Notes under the pieces: model-generated
What the model was told of the DNA's origin: nothing
Seen by the model: only the letters and a program-made list of their open reading frames with translations
The model's database searches: none
From: Paraburkholderia polaris
GTDB taxonomy: Bacteria > Pseudomonadota > Gammaproteobacteria > Burkholderiales > Burkholderiaceae
Assembly: GCF_012927345.1 (NCBI RefSeq)
Contig: NZ_JABBGJ010000002.1
Coordinates: 186,001 to 250,000, forward strand
Direction: 5' to 3'
DNA length: 64,000 nt
Part shown: positions 10,077 through 19,687 of the stretch, piece after piece
Layout of the letters: each line of letters begins with the position of its first letter
Position numbering within the stretch: position 1 is the first letter of the stretch
Translations under genes and position numbers: made by a program

Positions 10077-10093
10077 TGTGCATTCTATGCACA
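10077..10093. promoter_or_regulatory. Probable MhpR operator, 17-bp palindrome
   Basis: TGTGCATTCTATGCACA is an inverted repeat (TGTGCAT / ATGCACA around a 3-bp centre) in the mhpR-mhpA divergent region, about 90 bp upstream of mhpA. The E. coli MhpR operator is also a 17-bp palindrome with GTGCA arms, so the assignment follows from position, length and arm sequence. It overlaps the longest possible mhpR start. Confidence 0.7.
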
Positions 10094-10180
10094 AATTTCA
10101 CAAAATGTTGAGGGGGTGGGGTGGCGGTCCTAGACTGCGAACCAATGAACTTGCGCCATGCGCGAGAAAAAGGAGACAAC

Positions 10181-12034
10181 ATGCCCCCCTCTATCGATCC
10201 GGTGGCCGCTCACGGCCCCTGCGAAACTGTATCAGCGGACGTTGCGATTATCGGCGCCGGACCTGTCGGTTTGATGATCGCCAACTACCTGGGTTTGCAA
10301 GGCGTGCGCGTCGTGCTGGTCGAGAAACTCGAGCAGATCATCGACTACCCGCGCGCCATCGGCCTCGACGATGAAGCGTTGCGCGTGTTTCAGTCGGTGG
10401 GTCTCGCCGATGCACTCCTGCCGCACACTACGCCTGACCACTGGATGCGGTTCGTCACGCACACCGGCCACTGCTTTGCGTCGATCGAACCGCGCACCGA
10501 CGAGTTCGGCTGGTCACGTCGTAACGCGTTCATCCAGCCGCTTGCCGATCGCGTGCTGTTCGAAGGCTTGCGCCGTTTCCCGCATGTCGAGGTGTTGTTC
10601 GGCCACAGCCTGACCTCATTCACGCAGGACCAATCGGGTATCACGATCGAAGCCGAACACGCGCAGGGCGGACGCCGCACGATTCGCGCGTCGTACATGG
10701 TTGGCGCGGATGGCGGCAACAGTTTCGTTCGCCGCGTACTCAACGTGGCATTCGAAGGACGCACGAAGCCGAATCAATGGATCGTGGTGGATGTGCGCAA
10801 CGACCCGATCGGCTCGCCTCATGTCTACATGCATTGCGATCCGAAACGGCCCTACGTGTCGGCCGCTTTGCCGCACGGTATCCGCCGCTTCGAATTCATG
10901 GTGATGCCGGGTGAGACGGAAGAAGAGTTGTCGAATCCGGAGAACATGGCCGCACTGATCCGCAAGGTGGTGGCCGATCCGGAGAAGGTCGACTACATCC
11001 GCAAACGCGTTTATACGCACAACGCACGCCTTGCCAGCACGTTTCGCACGGACCGCGTACTGCTTGCCGGCGACGCCGCGCACATCATGCCGGTCTGGCA
11101 GGGCCAGGGCTACAACAGCGGCATTCGCGACGCGAGCAACCTGGGCTGGAAGCTGGCGATGGTGGTCAAGGGGCTGGCGAGTGATGCGCTGCTCGACACG
11201 TACACCGCCGAACGTCGTGCGCATGCCCGCTCGATGATCCATCTGTCGGAAGTGGCGGGCGATATTTTTGCGCCGACGAGCCGCTTCGGCATCAAGTTCC
11301 GCGACGCTTTCGTGCGCACCTTCAACCTGCTTCCAGCGGTGAAACGCTACTTCGTCGAAATGCGTTTCAAGCCGATGCCGCGCTACGAAGCAGGCGTGGT
11401 GCTGTTGGCCGAACGCCAGCGCAAGCATGGGTTTCTGGCGCGCCTGCTGGAACGTTCGGGGCATTCCGCGCCGGGGCGCTTGCTCGGACTGATGAGTCAG
11501 AAGCGCGAATCGCTGCTGGGCCGCCTCGTGTACGGCCGCGATCCGCTGTGCCATTCGCCGGTGGGCCGCATGTTCATCCAGCCGCGCGTGCGGACGGTGG
11601 GCGGCGATGTGGTGCGCCTCGACGATGTGTTGGGAAATCGCTTCGCCATCATCGGCTGGGGTTCCGATCCGACCTTCGGCCTGACGGCCTCAGCGCGTGA
11701 AATCTGGCAGCGGGTGGGCGGCTGTTTCGTGCTCGCCAAACCCGACACGCAACTCGGTTTTCACGACGACGTGCCCGACGGCGTGATTGCCATCGGCGAT
11801 GTGAACGGGCGCATGAAAGAGTGGTTTGCGCGCGTGCCCGAATCTGTCGTGCTGTTGCGCCCGGATCGGTTTGTTGCGGGTATGTGCACACCGCAGCAGG
11901 TCTCGGCGCACATCGGCGAGCTCGCGCGGAAGCTGACACTTGCGCCGGCCGACCGGCAAGCTGCGCTGGTCGACGCATCACCGCAAGCGGCTGTCGAGCA
12001 CGAGCACGGCGTTGCGCTCGCCACGGGAGCCTGA
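10181..12034 (+). CDS. mhpA: 3-(3-hydroxyphenyl)propionate hydroxylase
   Basis: Flavoprotein monooxygenase that ortho-hydroxylates 3-(3-hydroxyphenyl)propionate to the 2,3-dihydroxy compound, the first step of the mhp pathway. The 617 residues carry the FAD dinucleotide motif [12 protein letters not shown] (about 20-31), the DG motif in [14 protein letters not shown], and the second FAD motif [21 protein letters not shown] (about 296-316), followed by the long C-terminal domain of class A hydroxylases. The ATG at 10181 follows AAGGAG at perfect spacing; an in-frame ATG at 10121 lacks one. It is the first gene of the operon, ending 1 bp before mhpB. Confidence 0.94.
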   Translation: MPPSIDPVAAHGPCETVSADVAIIGAGPVGLMIANYLGLQGVRVVLVEKLEQIIDYPRAIGLDDEALRVFQSVGLADALLPHTTPDHWMRFVTHTGHCFASIEPRTDEFGWSRRNAFIQPLADRVLFEGLRRFPHVEVLFGHSLTSFTQDQSGITIEAEHAQGGRRTIRASYMVGADGGNSFVRRVLNVAFEGRTKPNQWIVVDVRNDPIGSPHVYMHCDPKRPYVSAALPHGIRRFEFMVMPGETEEELSNPENMAALIRKVVADPEKVDYIRKRVYTHNARLASTFRTDRVLLAGDAAHIMPVWQGQGYNSGIRDASNLGWKLAMVVKGLASDALLDTYTAERRAHARSMIHLSEVAGDIFAPTSRFGIKFRDAFVRTFNLLPAVKRYFVEMRFKPMPRYEAGVVLLAERQRKHGFLARLLERSGHSAPGRLLGLMSQKRESLLGRLVYGRDPLCHSPVGRMFIQPRVRTVGGDVVRLDDVLGNRFAIIGWGSDPTFGLTASAREIWQRVGGCFVLAKPDTQLGFHDDVPDGVIAIGDVNGRMKEWFARVPESVVLLRPDRFVAGMCTPQQVSAHIGELARKLTLAPADRQAALVDASPQAAVEHEHGVALATGA

Positions 12035-12035
12035 C

Positions 12036-12986
12036 ATGCCGCTGCTGCTCGAATGTCTCTCGCACACGCCGCTCACCGGCTATTACGACCCCGCGCCGGA
12101 AATCGTCGCGGAAGTGGCGCATATCCATGCGGCGGCGCGGGCACGCGTGGCCGACTTCGATCCTGAACTGGTGGTGGTGTTCGCGCCGGATCACTACAAC
12201 GGTTTCTTCTACGACGTGATGCCGCCGTTTTGCATCGGCGCGTCGGCGAGCGCGATCGGCGACTTCAAGAGCCTCGCCGGGCCGCTCGCGGTGCCTGCTG
12301 ACACAGCGCTCGAACTCGCGGAAGCCGTGCTGGCCAGCGATGTCGACGTAGCGGTCTCTTACCGCATGCACGTCGATCACGGCTGCGCGCAAGCGTTGGA
12401 CCTTCTCACAGGCGGGCTCGATCGTTATCCGGTTGTGCCAGTTTTCATCAATTCCGTTGCGGCGCCGATGGCGTCATGCCGTCGCGCGCGTCTGCTCGGC
12501 GAGGCACTCGGCCGCGCGCTTGCACGTTCGAACCAACGCGTCCTGGTGATCGGCTCGGGCGGCATTTCGCATGAGCCGCCGGTGCCGGAACTGGCCGGTG
12601 CCAGTGATGAAGTCGCGGAGCGCCTCATCGCCGGACGCAATCCTTCGGCGCAATCGCGGGCCGCGCGCGAGGCGCGCACGGTCGCTGCGGCGCGTGCATT
12701 CGCCTCGGGCGACAGCCGTTTGCATCCGCTCAATCCCGAGTGGGACCGCGCATTCCTGAAGCTGCTGGAAGAGGGCGAACTGACCGCGCTCGACGGCCTC
12801 ACCGACAACGCGATCACGCGCGACGCCGGCAAGTCGGCTCACGAGATCCGTACCTGGGTCGCGGCCTTCGGCGCGCTGAATGCATTCGGGCCCTATCGCG
12901 CGACGCTCGACTATTACCGGCCGATTCCCGAGTGGATCGCGGGCTTCGGCGCGATGCACGCGCGACCCGTCGCCGAAACCGTCTAA
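12036..12986 (+). CDS. mhpB: 2,3-dihydroxyphenylpropionate 1,2-dioxygenase (extradiol)
   Basis: Fe(II) extradiol dioxygenase of the class III LigB/MhpB type that opens the ring by meta cleavage. The 316-residue length matches E. coli MhpB (314). Visible family segments are LECLSHTPLTGYYDP at the N terminus, VVVFAPDHYNGFFYDVMPPFC, and MHVDHGCAQALDLL with conserved catalytic/metal histidines; VIGSGGISHEPPVP follows. The ATG at 12036 starts 1 bp after the mhpA stop with GGGAGC upstream. A longer in-frame start at 11940 would overlap mhpA and lacks family similarity. Confidence 0.95.
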   Translation: MPLLLECLSHTPLTGYYDPAPEIVAEVAHIHAAARARVADFDPELVVVFAPDHYNGFFYDVMPPFCIGASASAIGDFKSLAGPLAVPADTALELAEAVLASDVDVAVSYRMHVDHGCAQALDLLTGGLDRYPVVPVFINSVAAPMASCRRARLLGEALGRALARSNQRVLVIGSGGISHEPPVPELAGASDEVAERLIAGRNPSAQSRAAREARTVAAARAFASGDSRLHPLNPEWDRAFLKLLEEGELTALDGLTDNAITRDAGKSAHEIRTWVAAFGALNAFGPYRATLDYYRPIPEWIAGFGAMHARPVAETV

Positions 12987-13005
12987 CTGAATCCGGAAAC
13001 ACACC

Positions 13006-13815
13006 ATGATCAATCGAAGCAACGTTGAAGCGCTGGCCCTGCGGCTGCGCGATGCCGAACGCACGCGTCAGACCGTTGCGCCGCTGCGCGACAACCCGCA
13101 ATTCGCACAAGCTGCGAATGTTGTTGAAGCCGCCGAACTCGCCTACGCCGTACAGCAGTTCAATGTTCAGGCGCGCGAGGCGGCTGGCGAGCGCATCGTC
13201 GGCCGCAAGATCGGGCTGACTTCGCCGGCGGTGCAGCGTCAACTCGGCGTCGACCAGCCGGACTTCGGCGCGCTATTCGCCTCGATGGCGTTCGGCGACA
13301 ACCAGGCGATTCCGCTCAGCGAACTGATCCAGCCGAAGGTCGAAGCAGAAATCGCTCTGGTGCTCGAGCACGACCTGACGCATGACAAACACACCTACGC
13401 CGACCTGATTCGCGCGACGGCCTATGCGGTGGCGGCGATCGAAATCGTGGACAGCCGCATCGAAGGCTGGAATATCCGCTTCGTCGATACGGTCGCGGAT
13501 AACGCGTCGAGCGCGTGCTTCGTGCTCGGCAGCCGTCCGGTGCTGCTGCGCGACATGGATCTGGCCGCCTGCGCGATGACGTTGTCCAACGATGTTGACG
13601 TGCTCTCGCGCGGCAACGGCTTCGCGTGCCTTGGCAATCCACTGAACGCCGCCGCGTGGCTCGCGGACCGGATGGTCCGGCTCGGCACACCGCTGCGCGC
13701 CGGTGACGTGCTGATGACCGGCGCACTCGGTCCGATGGTCGCGGTAACTCAACCCGGCACTTTCAGCGCGCAGATCGACGGCCTCGGCAGCGTTCGCGCG
13801 ACTTTCTCCGCATAA
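13006..13815 (+). CDS. mhpD: 2-keto-4-pentenoate hydratase
   Basis: Hydrates 2-hydroxypenta-2,4-dienoate to 4-hydroxy-2-oxovalerate, after the hydrolase step. The 269-residue protein belongs to the MhpD/fumarylacetoacetase-fold hydratases: GRKIGLTSPAVQRQLGVDQPDFG near residue 66, metal-binding acidic segment PKVEAEIALVLEHDL near 110, and VLMTGALGPMV near the C terminus. It is separated from mhpB by 19 bp and from mhpF by 24 bp, as expected for one transcript. Confidence 0.95.
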   Translation: MINRSNVEALALRLRDAERTRQTVAPLRDNPQFAQAANVVEAAELAYAVQQFNVQAREAAGERIVGRKIGLTSPAVQRQLGVDQPDFGALFASMAFGDNQAIPLSELIQPKVEAEIALVLEHDLTHDKHTYADLIRATAYAVAAIEIVDSRIEGWNIRFVDTVADNASSACFVLGSRPVLLRDMDLAACAMTLSNDVDVLSRGNGFACLGNPLNAAAWLADRMVRLGTPLRAGDVLMTGALGPMVAVTQPGTFSAQIDGLGSVRATFSA

Positions 13816-13839
13816 GCAAGCACTCGATTGAGGACTGAC

Positions 13840-14781
13840 ATGGCAAGCGAAAAACTCAAGGCCGCGATCATCGGCTCGGGCAACATCGGCACCGATCTGA
13901 TGATCAAGATCATGCGCAACAGCAAGCATCTGGAAGTGGCGGCGATGGTGGGTATCGACGCGGCGTCCGATGGTTTGGCGCGCGCCGCGCGTCTGGGCGT
14001 GGCGACCACGCACGAAGGCGTCGAAGGACTGACCCGTCTGGCGGTGTTCGACGGCATCGATTTCGTATTCGACGCGACCTCGGCCGGCGCGCACGTGAAG
14101 AACGATGCGTTCCTGCGTGCGCTCAAGCCGGGCATCCGCCTGATTGATTTGACGCCTGCGGCAATCGGCCCGTACTGCGTGCCGGTGGTGAACCTCGATG
14201 AACATCTCGACGCCCGCAACGTGAACATGGTGACCTGCGGCGGCCAGGCGACGATTCCGATGGTCGCGGCGGTGTCGCGCGTGGCGAAGGTCCACTACGC
14301 GGAAATCGTCGCGTCGATCAGCAGCAAGTCCGCCGGTCCCGGCACCCGCGCGAATATCGACGAATTCACGGAAACCACCTCGAAGGCCATTGAAGCGGTT
14401 GGCGGCGCGGCGAAGGGCAAGGCCATCATCGTGCTAAATCCGGCCGAGCCGCCGGTGATGATGCGCGACACCGTCTACGTGCTGTCCGAACTCGCGGACG
14501 AAGCGAAAGTGGCAGCGTCGATCGAAGCGATGGCCGCGGCGGTTCACGCGTACGTGCCGGGCTATCGTTTGAAGCAGAAGGTGCAGTTCGACGTGATCCC
14601 CGCCGATGCGCCGCTCACTATTCCAGGCCTTGGCCGCTTCAGTGGATTGAAAACCTCGGTATTCATCGAGGTGGAAGGCGCCGCGCATTATCTGCCCGCC
14701 TATGCCGGCAACCTCGACATCATGACCTCGGCCGCGCTAGCGACCGCGGAGCGCATGGCGAAATCGCTCGTGCAGGCTTAA
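13840..14781 (+). CDS. mhpF: Acetaldehyde dehydrogenase (acylating)
   Basis: NAD-dependent CoA-acylating dehydrogenase that converts acetaldehyde released by MhpE to acetyl-CoA; the two normally form a channelling complex. The 313-residue protein has the Rossmann motif [15 protein letters not shown] near residue 10 and the catalytic cysteine in [13 protein letters not shown] (about residue 133). The ATG at 13840 follows GAGGAC. An in-frame TTG four codons earlier is less likely. mhpE begins 13 bp downstream. Confidence 0.95.
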   Translation: MASEKLKAAIIGSGNIGTDLMIKIMRNSKHLEVAAMVGIDAASDGLARAARLGVATTHEGVEGLTRLAVFDGIDFVFDATSAGAHVKNDAFLRALKPGIRLIDLTPAAIGPYCVPVVNLDEHLDARNVNMVTCGGQATIPMVAAVSRVAKVHYAEIVASISSKSAGPGTRANIDEFTETTSKAIEAVGGAAKGKAIIVLNPAEPPVMMRDTVYVLSELADEAKVAASIEAMAAAVHAYVPGYRLKQKVQFDVIPADAPLTIPGLGRFSGLKTSVFIEVEGAAHYLPAYAGNLDIMTSAALATAERMAKSLVQA

Positions 14782-14794
14782 GGAGACTTTTCGC

Positions 14795-15811
14795 ATGGAC
14801 AAGAAACTGTATATCTCCGACGTGACGCTGCGCGATGGCAGCCACGCGATCCGCCATCAGTATTCGATCGACAACGTGCAGCAGATTGCACGCGCACTCG
14901 ACAAAGCCAGGGTGGACAGCATCGAAGTCGCGCATGGCGACGGGCTGCAAGGCTCGAGCTTCAATTACGGCTTCGGCGCGCATAGCGATCTCGAATGGAT
15001 CGAGGCAGTGGCGGACGTGCTCGAGCACGCACAGATTGCGACGCTGCTGCTGCCCGGCATCGGCACGATTCACGATCTGAAGGCGGCCTATCAGGCCGGC
15101 GCGCGGATCGTGCGCGTCGCCACGCATTGCACCGAGGCCGATATCTCGAAGCAACACATCGAATACGCACGCGAACTCGGCATGGACACAGTTGGCTTCC
15201 TGATGATGAGCCATATGACCACGCCCGATAACCTCGCGCTCGAAGCGAAAAAAATGGAGAGCTACGGGGCGACCTGCATTTACGTGGTCGATTCGGGCGG
15301 CGCGCTGACGATGAACGACGTGCGCGAGCGCTTTCGCGCGGTGAAGGCCGTGCTCAAGCCCGAAACGCAGACGGGCATGCACGCGCACCACAACCTGTCG
15401 CTGGGCGTGGCGAACTCGATCGTCGCGGTGGAAGAGGGCTGCGACCGCATCGATGCGTCGCTTGCGGGGATGGGTGCGGGCGCGGGCAACGCGCCGCTCG
15501 AAGTGTTCATCGCGGCGGCCGAGCGCATGGGCTGGAATCACGGCACCGATCTCTACACGCTGATGGACGCCGCCGATGACATCGTGCGTCCGTTGCAGGA
15601 CCGCCCCGTGCGCGTCGATCGCGAAACGCTCGCGCTCGGTTACGCGGGTGTTTATTCGAGCTTTCTGCGCCACTCGGAAGTGGCCGCGAAGAAGTACGGT
15701 CTGAAGACCGTGGACATTCTCGTCGAATTGGGCAAGCGCCGTATGGTCGGCGGTCAGGAAGACATGATCGTCGACGTCGCCCTGGATCTGAAGCGGACCG
15801 CTGGCGTGTGA
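14795..15811 (+). CDS. mhpE: 4-hydroxy-2-oxovalerate aldolase
   Basis: Metal-dependent class II pyruvate aldolase of the DRE-TIM (HMG-CoA lyase-like) family that splits 4-hydroxy-2-oxovalerate into pyruvate and acetaldehyde. The 338 residues show the family signature [14 protein letters not shown] at 9-22, the metal-binding histidines in [10 protein letters not shown] (about 195-204) and the C-terminal DmpG-like communication domain. AAGGAG precedes the ATG. It pairs with mhpF immediately upstream. Confidence 0.95.
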   Translation: MDKKLYISDVTLRDGSHAIRHQYSIDNVQQIARALDKARVDSIEVAHGDGLQGSSFNYGFGAHSDLEWIEAVADVLEHAQIATLLLPGIGTIHDLKAAYQAGARIVRVATHCTEADISKQHIEYARELGMDTVGFLMMSHMTTPDNLALEAKKMESYGATCIYVVDSGGALTMNDVRERFRAVKAVLKPETQTGMHAHHNLSLGVANSIVAVEEGCDRIDASLAGMGAGAGNAPLEVFIAAAERMGWNHGTDLYTLMDAADDIVRPLQDRPVRVDRETLALGYAGVYSSFLRHSEVAAKKYGLKTVDILVELGKRRMVGGQEDMIVDVALDLKRTAGV

Positions 15812-15908
15812 AATTTTTCTTGCAACCAGACGGCGTCTTCGGTGCCGTCAATCCCACCACAGCGTGATCGCCACCAAGAGCGATGCTGAAAACACATTGG
15901 AGACTTTT

Positions 15909-17156
15909 ATGCAGCGGTCAACGAACACTCGGACAAGCAGTGCCGTCACTGTGGGGCTATGTCTCGTCGTCGCCTTGCTGGAGGGGTTGGATCTGCAATC
16001 CACCGGCGTCGCGGCGCCGCGCATGGCGCGTGAATTTCATCTCGCGGTTGCGCAGATGGGCTGGGCCTTCAGCATCGGCGCGCTCGGCTTGCTGCCCGGC
16101 GCGGCAATCGGCGGACGTCTCGCCGACAAGCTGGGCCGCAAGCGCATCTTGATGCTTTCGGTGGCCATGTTCGGCATTTTCTCGATTGCGACCACGCAGG
16201 TGTGGGACCTCAATAGTCTGCTGGCGGCGCGGTTTCTGACCGGTCTCGGTCTCGGCGCGGCCATGCCGAACCTGATCGCGCTGTGCTCGGAAGCAGCACC
16301 GCCGCATCAGCGCAACACCGCTGTCGGGGCGATGTATTGCGGTATGCCGTTCGGTGCGGCACTGGCGGCGGTCATCGGCATCGTCAGTCCAGGCGATGAG
16401 GGCTGGCGGCATATCTTTTACGTCGGCGGCGTCGGGCCACTTCTGGTGCTGCCGTTGTTAGCGATCTTCATGCGCGAGTCGGCACATTTCGTGGCGGCGC
16501 GCCTGAATCCCGGCGCGAACACCGGCGGATTGCGCGAGGCTTCGCCCGGTGTTGCGCAGGCATTGTGGAAAGAAGGGCGCGCCGGGACGACCGTCGCGTT
16601 GTGGATCAGCTATCTGGGAACGTTGATCGTGCTGTATTTCCTGATCAACTGGCTGCCGTCGCTGGTGTTGAGCCGAGGTCTCACGCGGGTGCAGTCGGGC
16701 GTCGTGCAAATGATGTTCAACGTCGGCGGCGGAGTTGGCGCGATTGTGATCGCCAGCATGATGGACCGGATTGGCCGCCGCCGGACAGTGGCTGGCATGT
16801 ATCTGGGCATTGCGGTGGCATTGGCTGCGCTCGTGGGTGCGAGCGGCGGCACGTCGATGGCGTGGGGCGGATTGCTGGCGGGGCTGTTTCTTGTCGGCGG
16901 ACAGTCGGTGCTGTATGCGCTTGCAAGCAGCATCTATCCGACCGAAGTGCGCGGCACGGGGGTGGGCGCGGCCGTTGCGGTGGGGCGCATGGGTTCGATT
17001 CTCGGACCGCTGATCGCCGGCCAACTGCTCGCGATCGGGCAAAGCGCCACCGTGCTGTTGAGCGCGAGCATTCCGCTGATCGCGATCGCGGCGATTGCGG
17101 CATGGTGCGTCGTGGGCAAGCCTGCGCCTGTTTATACGCCCGCCACTGTGCGATAG
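15909..17156 (+). CDS. mhpT: MFS aromatic-acid transporter (MhpT-like)
   Basis: Major facilitator superfamily permease of the aromatic acid:H+ symporter family, about 415 residues with 12 predicted helices. The loop motif GGRLADKLGRKRILM after helix 2 and its repeat MDRIGRRRTVAGMYLG in the second half are visible. Its place between mhpE and mhpC indicates uptake of 3-(hydroxyphenyl)propionate or a related acid. GGAGAC lies 5-10 bp upstream of ATG 15909; a GTG at 15864 would add 15 unlikely residues. Confidence 0.9.
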   Translation: MQRSTNTRTSSAVTVGLCLVVALLEGLDLQSTGVAAPRMAREFHLAVAQMGWAFSIGALGLLPGAAIGGRLADKLGRKRILMLSVAMFGIFSIATTQVWDLNSLLAARFLTGLGLGAAMPNLIALCSEAAPPHQRNTAVGAMYCGMPFGAALAAVIGIVSPGDEGWRHIFYVGGVGPLLVLPLLAIFMRESAHFVAARLNPGANTGGLREASPGVAQALWKEGRAGTTVALWISYLGTLIVLYFLINWLPSLVLSRGLTRVQSGVVQMMFNVGGGVGAIVIASMMDRIGRRRTVAGMYLGIAVALAALVGASGGTSMAWGGLLAGLFLVGGQSVLYALASSIYPTEVRGTGVGAAVAVGRMGSILGPLIAGQLLAIGQSATVLLSASIPLIAIAAIAAWCVVGKPAPVYTPATVR

Positions 17157-17234
17157 ATCTGCGGCATGCAATGCGTGGGCTTGCTGTGAATGGCGGCTCG
17201 CGGTCAACCAACTCTTTAAAGAAAGGAATTCAAT

Positions 17235-18104
17235 ATGAGCTCAAATGTACCGGCATTCACCGAAGCGTCGACCAGCAGGTTCGTGCACATCCAGGAAGGC
17301 GAGCGCGACGTGCAGTTGCACTACAACGACGTCGGTCAGGGCACGGAAACGGTGGTGATGTTGCACGGCTCGGGTCCCGGCGCGAGTGGTTGGGCGAACT
17401 TCAATCGCAACGTCGATCCGCTTGTGAACGCAGGTTATCGCGTGATCCTGATGGACTGCCTCGGCTGGAGCAAGAGCGATCCGATCGTGTGCGACGGCTC
17501 GCGCTCCGAGCTCAACGCGCGCTCGTTGAAGGGGCTGCTCGATGCGCTCGATATCGAGCGGGTGCATATCATCGGTAATTCGATGGGCGGCCATAGCGCG
17601 GTGGCCTTTGCGCTGGAGAATCCGCAGCGTGTCGGCAAGCTGGTGTTGATGGGTGGCGGGACGGGCGGGCCCAGTCAGTTTGTGCCGATGCCGACTGAGG
17701 GTATCAAGCTGCTACAAGGCTTGTATCGCGAGCCGACGATCGAGAATCTCAAGCGCATGATGAATGTGTTCGTGTTCGATACCAAGGCGCTGACGGACGA
17801 GCTCATGCAGACACGACTCGACAACATGCTCGCGCGGCGGGATCATCTGGAGAACTTTGTTAAGAGCCTGGCGGCTAATCCGAAACAGTTCAATGATTTC
17901 GGGCCGCGGCTTGGAGAGATTTCGGCGCAGACGCTGGTGATCTGGGGGCGAGATGATCGGTTTGTGCCGATGGATGTGGGACTGCGCCTCGTTGCCGGCA
18001 TGCAGCACGCGGATTTGCATGTGTTCGGGCGATGCGGGCATTGGGCGCAGTGGGAGCATGCTGAGAAATTCAACCGGATGGTTGTTGAGTTTTTGATTCG
18101 CTGA
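17235..18104 (+). CDS. mhpC: 2-hydroxy-6-oxonona-2,4-dienedioate hydrolase
   Basis: Alpha/beta-hydrolase that cleaves the meta ring-fission product to succinate and 2-hydroxypentadienoate. The 289-residue protein shows the oxyanion segment [13 protein letters not shown], the nucleophile elbow [10 protein letters not shown] (serine near residue 118), the acid residue in WGRDDRFVP and the catalytic histidine in [17 protein letters not shown] precedes the ATG. It is the last gene of the mhp operon; after it come the terminator and repeat region of the convergent secretion locus. Confidence 0.95.
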   Translation: MSSNVPAFTEASTSRFVHIQEGERDVQLHYNDVGQGTETVVMLHGSGPGASGWANFNRNVDPLVNAGYRVILMDCLGWSKSDPIVCDGSRSELNARSLKGLLDALDIERVHIIGNSMGGHSAVAFALENPQRVGKLVLMGGGTGGPSQFVPMPTEGIKLLQGLYREPTIENLKRMMNVFVFDTKALTDELMQTRLDNMLARRDHLENFVKSLAANPKQFNDFGPRLGEISAQTLVIWGRDDRFVPMDVGLRLVAGMQHADLHVFGRCGHWAQWEHAEKFNRMVVEFLIR

Positions 18105-18129
18105 TATTTACCCTGCCTCCAAACTCGAA

Positions 18130-18278
18130 GGCCCTTCGGTCAAACGAAACGGACGCCGCGCACGAAGCGCGGCGAGTGACTGCGATGTAACCAGGAATGC
18201 TTAGGATTTAGAACGAAAATCCGAAATTCGCGGAATAGCCCATATCCTGTTCGAACCACCCAAAGTCAAAGTCGTCGC
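18130..18278 (-). repeat. Direct repeat copy 1: effector tail plus terminator
   Basis: About 149 bp that recur at 19046-19193 with few differences. On the minus strand each copy reads: the final ~22 codons of the effector gene (DDFDFGWFEQ to NFGFSF and stop), a short spacer, then a GC hairpin. The copies flank the lipoprotein gene 18323-18901. This copy has no effector body attached. Confidence 0.9.
18154..18174 (-). terminator. GC hairpin terminator, copy 1
   Basis: Perfect stem CGCCGCGC / GCGCGGCG around a 5-base loop. On the minus strand it is followed by a T-rich stretch (TCCGTTTCGTTT), which fits intrinsic termination of the secretion-locus transcript. Confidence 0.65.
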
Positions 18279-18285
18279 TCGATGC
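18208..18285 (-). pseudogene. Orphan C-terminal tail of the effector gene
   Basis: Minus-strand codons encode SSDDFDFGWFEQ through NFGFSF and a stop, the same last ~22 residues as the repeat protein ending at 19124. Upstream the frame runs antisense-like out of frame through the lipoprotein gene, so only the tail is meaningful. It looks like the remnant of a second, displaced effector copy or a duplicated landing site. Confidence 0.75.
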
Positions 18286-18322
18286 AGTAGGATGTCTGCG
18301 GCCCGCGACGATGACTGTCTTG

Positions 18323-18901
18323 TCACTGGTGACTGTTCCAAAGACCGTCAAGCATGCCTTGCAACTCACGTCCAAGGCCGTCCGGATTTCCTGGTCCGAA
18401 CTCCGACCGGACGGTTTCGCCATCCAAAAGATAGATGTTCCAGACTCGATGGTACGTGAACTGTGTGGGCACGCTACCGGCCGATGCCCATATCCTGTCC
18501 GCGCTAGTCTGCACGGCGGCCATCTCCTTTTGACTAAGAGACGTATCGGAACGCTCGACGACTCGCGGCTGGAACTGTCCGGTTGAGTTGCTTTCAACGA
18601 CGGTTCTAATTCTCGTGAGACTTCGGGAGTCATAGTCCACCAACGTCCAGTCGGCGTACTCCGTCAGAATGGCGCCACGGCCAATAAGCAGTCCATGCCG
18701 GGGCACTCTGAACGTGTTTCGTAGGAAGTCAACTGTGCAAAATTTAGTGCATCGGTATTGCGCTGGCAGCAGGCTGGCCCCGCTCGGCCGTTGATGCTGC
18801 GCGGTAGTGTCGCCAGCGCAACCGGCGATAAACAAACTCATGCAAAGTGTGAACAGGCGATAAGGCATACGCGGAAGCGAAACGAAGTTGGAGTTGCACA
18901 T
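18323..18901 (-). CDS. Predicted lipoprotein, possible immunity-type protein
   Basis: A 192-residue protein with a lipoprotein signal (FTLCMSLFIAGC, lipid-attachment cysteine near residue 28). Translation may start at ATG 18901 or, more compactly, at ATG 18868 (MPYRLFTLC). No family is recognised. It resembles the lipoprotein at 21017-21520: both have [RK]CT near the mature N terminus, then R-P-R-GL-I-G-x-G-x-LT, a W-x-L-V-D/T-D segment, and W[SN]I[DY]L[VL]DG near the C terminus. It lies between the two copies of the effector tail. Cell-envelope location and the relation to an exported HEXXH protein suggest self-protection, which is inference. Confidence 0.75.
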   Translation of the reverse strand: MCNSNFVSLPRMPYRLFTLCMSLFIAGCAGDTTAQHQRPSGASLLPAQYRCTKFCTVDFLRNTFRVPRHGLLIGRGAILTEYADWTLVDYDSRSLTRIRTVVESNSTGQFQPRVVERSDTSLSQKEMAAVQTSADRIWASAGSVPTQFTYHRVWNIYLLDGETVRSEFGPGNPDGLGRELQGMLDGLWNSHQ

Positions 18902-19045
18902 AGTAAAGACCCGTTCATCCCATAAATAGCCCTATTTCGGCCCGAGCGCTTCCGCGTTCGCGGGCGGACGTCCAGCGTTCCCCAAGAACTCTCCTTCCCC
19001 GGTCAAAGTACTTGGGGATGGTCGGGGCGGATTGCGTGGCTGAAA

Positions 19046-19193
19046 GGCCCTTCAGTCAAACAAAACGGACACCGCGCGCGAAGCGCGGCGAGTGACAACT
19101 GGTTAACCAGGAATGCTTAGTATCTAGAACGAAAATCCGAAATTCGCGGAATAGCCCATATCCTGTTCGAACCACCCAAAGTCAAAGTCGTCG
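19046..19193 (-). repeat. Direct repeat copy 2: effector tail plus terminator
   Basis: Partner of the 18130-18278 repeat. Here the tail codons are joined to the rest of the effector gene. Differences between copies are scattered single bases, mainly around the stop codon and in the terminator flanks. Confidence 0.9.
19072..19088 (-). terminator. GC hairpin terminator, copy 2
   Basis: Stem CCGCGC / GCGCGG with a 5-base loop, about 40 bp after the effector stop codon. On the minus strand it is followed by TGTCCGTTTTGTTT, a good T-rich trail for intrinsic termination. Confidence 0.65.
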
Positions 19194-19687
19194 CTACCGC
19201 TGCCATATTCATCACCCAGCGTAAAGTTGTACTGGCCTCCGCCGGATGAAATGAGCATGTTGTTGCTTCCGTAGTCCGCCCAGCCAGTTTCGTATCCCGT
19301 CGGGCCATACGCAACCGCGTTATAACCGCCGCCGGCTCCGTAGGTAAACTGGGTGAAGCTGGTGAGCTTACCGCTGCTGTCAAACGAGTCGTACTCCATC
19401 TCCTGGCCGTTGCCGTTGAAGATGATAGCGTTCTGTGTGTTATTGCTATTGAACAGATGCGCGGTCATGCTGCCGTTGTTGCCGTACTGGTCGTATTCCG
19501 TTTCACGGCCGGTCGATCCGTCAAAGAAATAATCGTCCGTTTTCTGGCCGCTCGTATTGAACTTTGTATATTCAGTTTCGTGGCCACTACCGTTATAGAC
19601 GGTCGCCGTCTGCGAATTGTCCGCGTTGATCATGTGGACGGTCGTCTGGTTCGCTAGTAGGCAGCGGCCCATATACATGCATTGCAT
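19124..19687 (-). pseudogene. Effector C-terminal part: repeats and putative T1SS signal (frame 2 after a +1 shift)
   Basis: This frame holds the C-terminal half of the putative type I secretion substrate. From LANQTTVHMIN onward it encodes about four ~22-residue repeats with the pattern [ND]G-x-G-x-E-x-E-Y-x-x-F/Y, seen as NGSGHETEYTKF, DGSTGRETEYDQY, NGNGQEMEYDSF and a degenerate GPTGYETGWADY. The end is acidic-aromatic (DDFDFGWFEQ) and closes with NFGFSF. A hydrophobic extreme C terminus fits a non-cleaved T1SS signal, though there are no GGxGxD RTX repeats. The nominal ATG at 19687 lies just after a frame stop and inside the upstream frame, so I read this as the continuation of 19593-20291 rather than an independent gene. 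Confidence 0.7.

Noticed and set aside
10121..10180. Upstream in-frame start for mhpA
   Set aside because: No ribosome site, and the added residues do not resemble the family, whereas ATG 10181 follows AAGGAG.
18208..18633. 141-residue minus-strand ORF ending in the effector tail
   Set aside because: Most of it overlaps the lipoprotein gene on the same strand in another frame; only the last ~25 codons resemble a real protein, so I annotated just the tail remnant.
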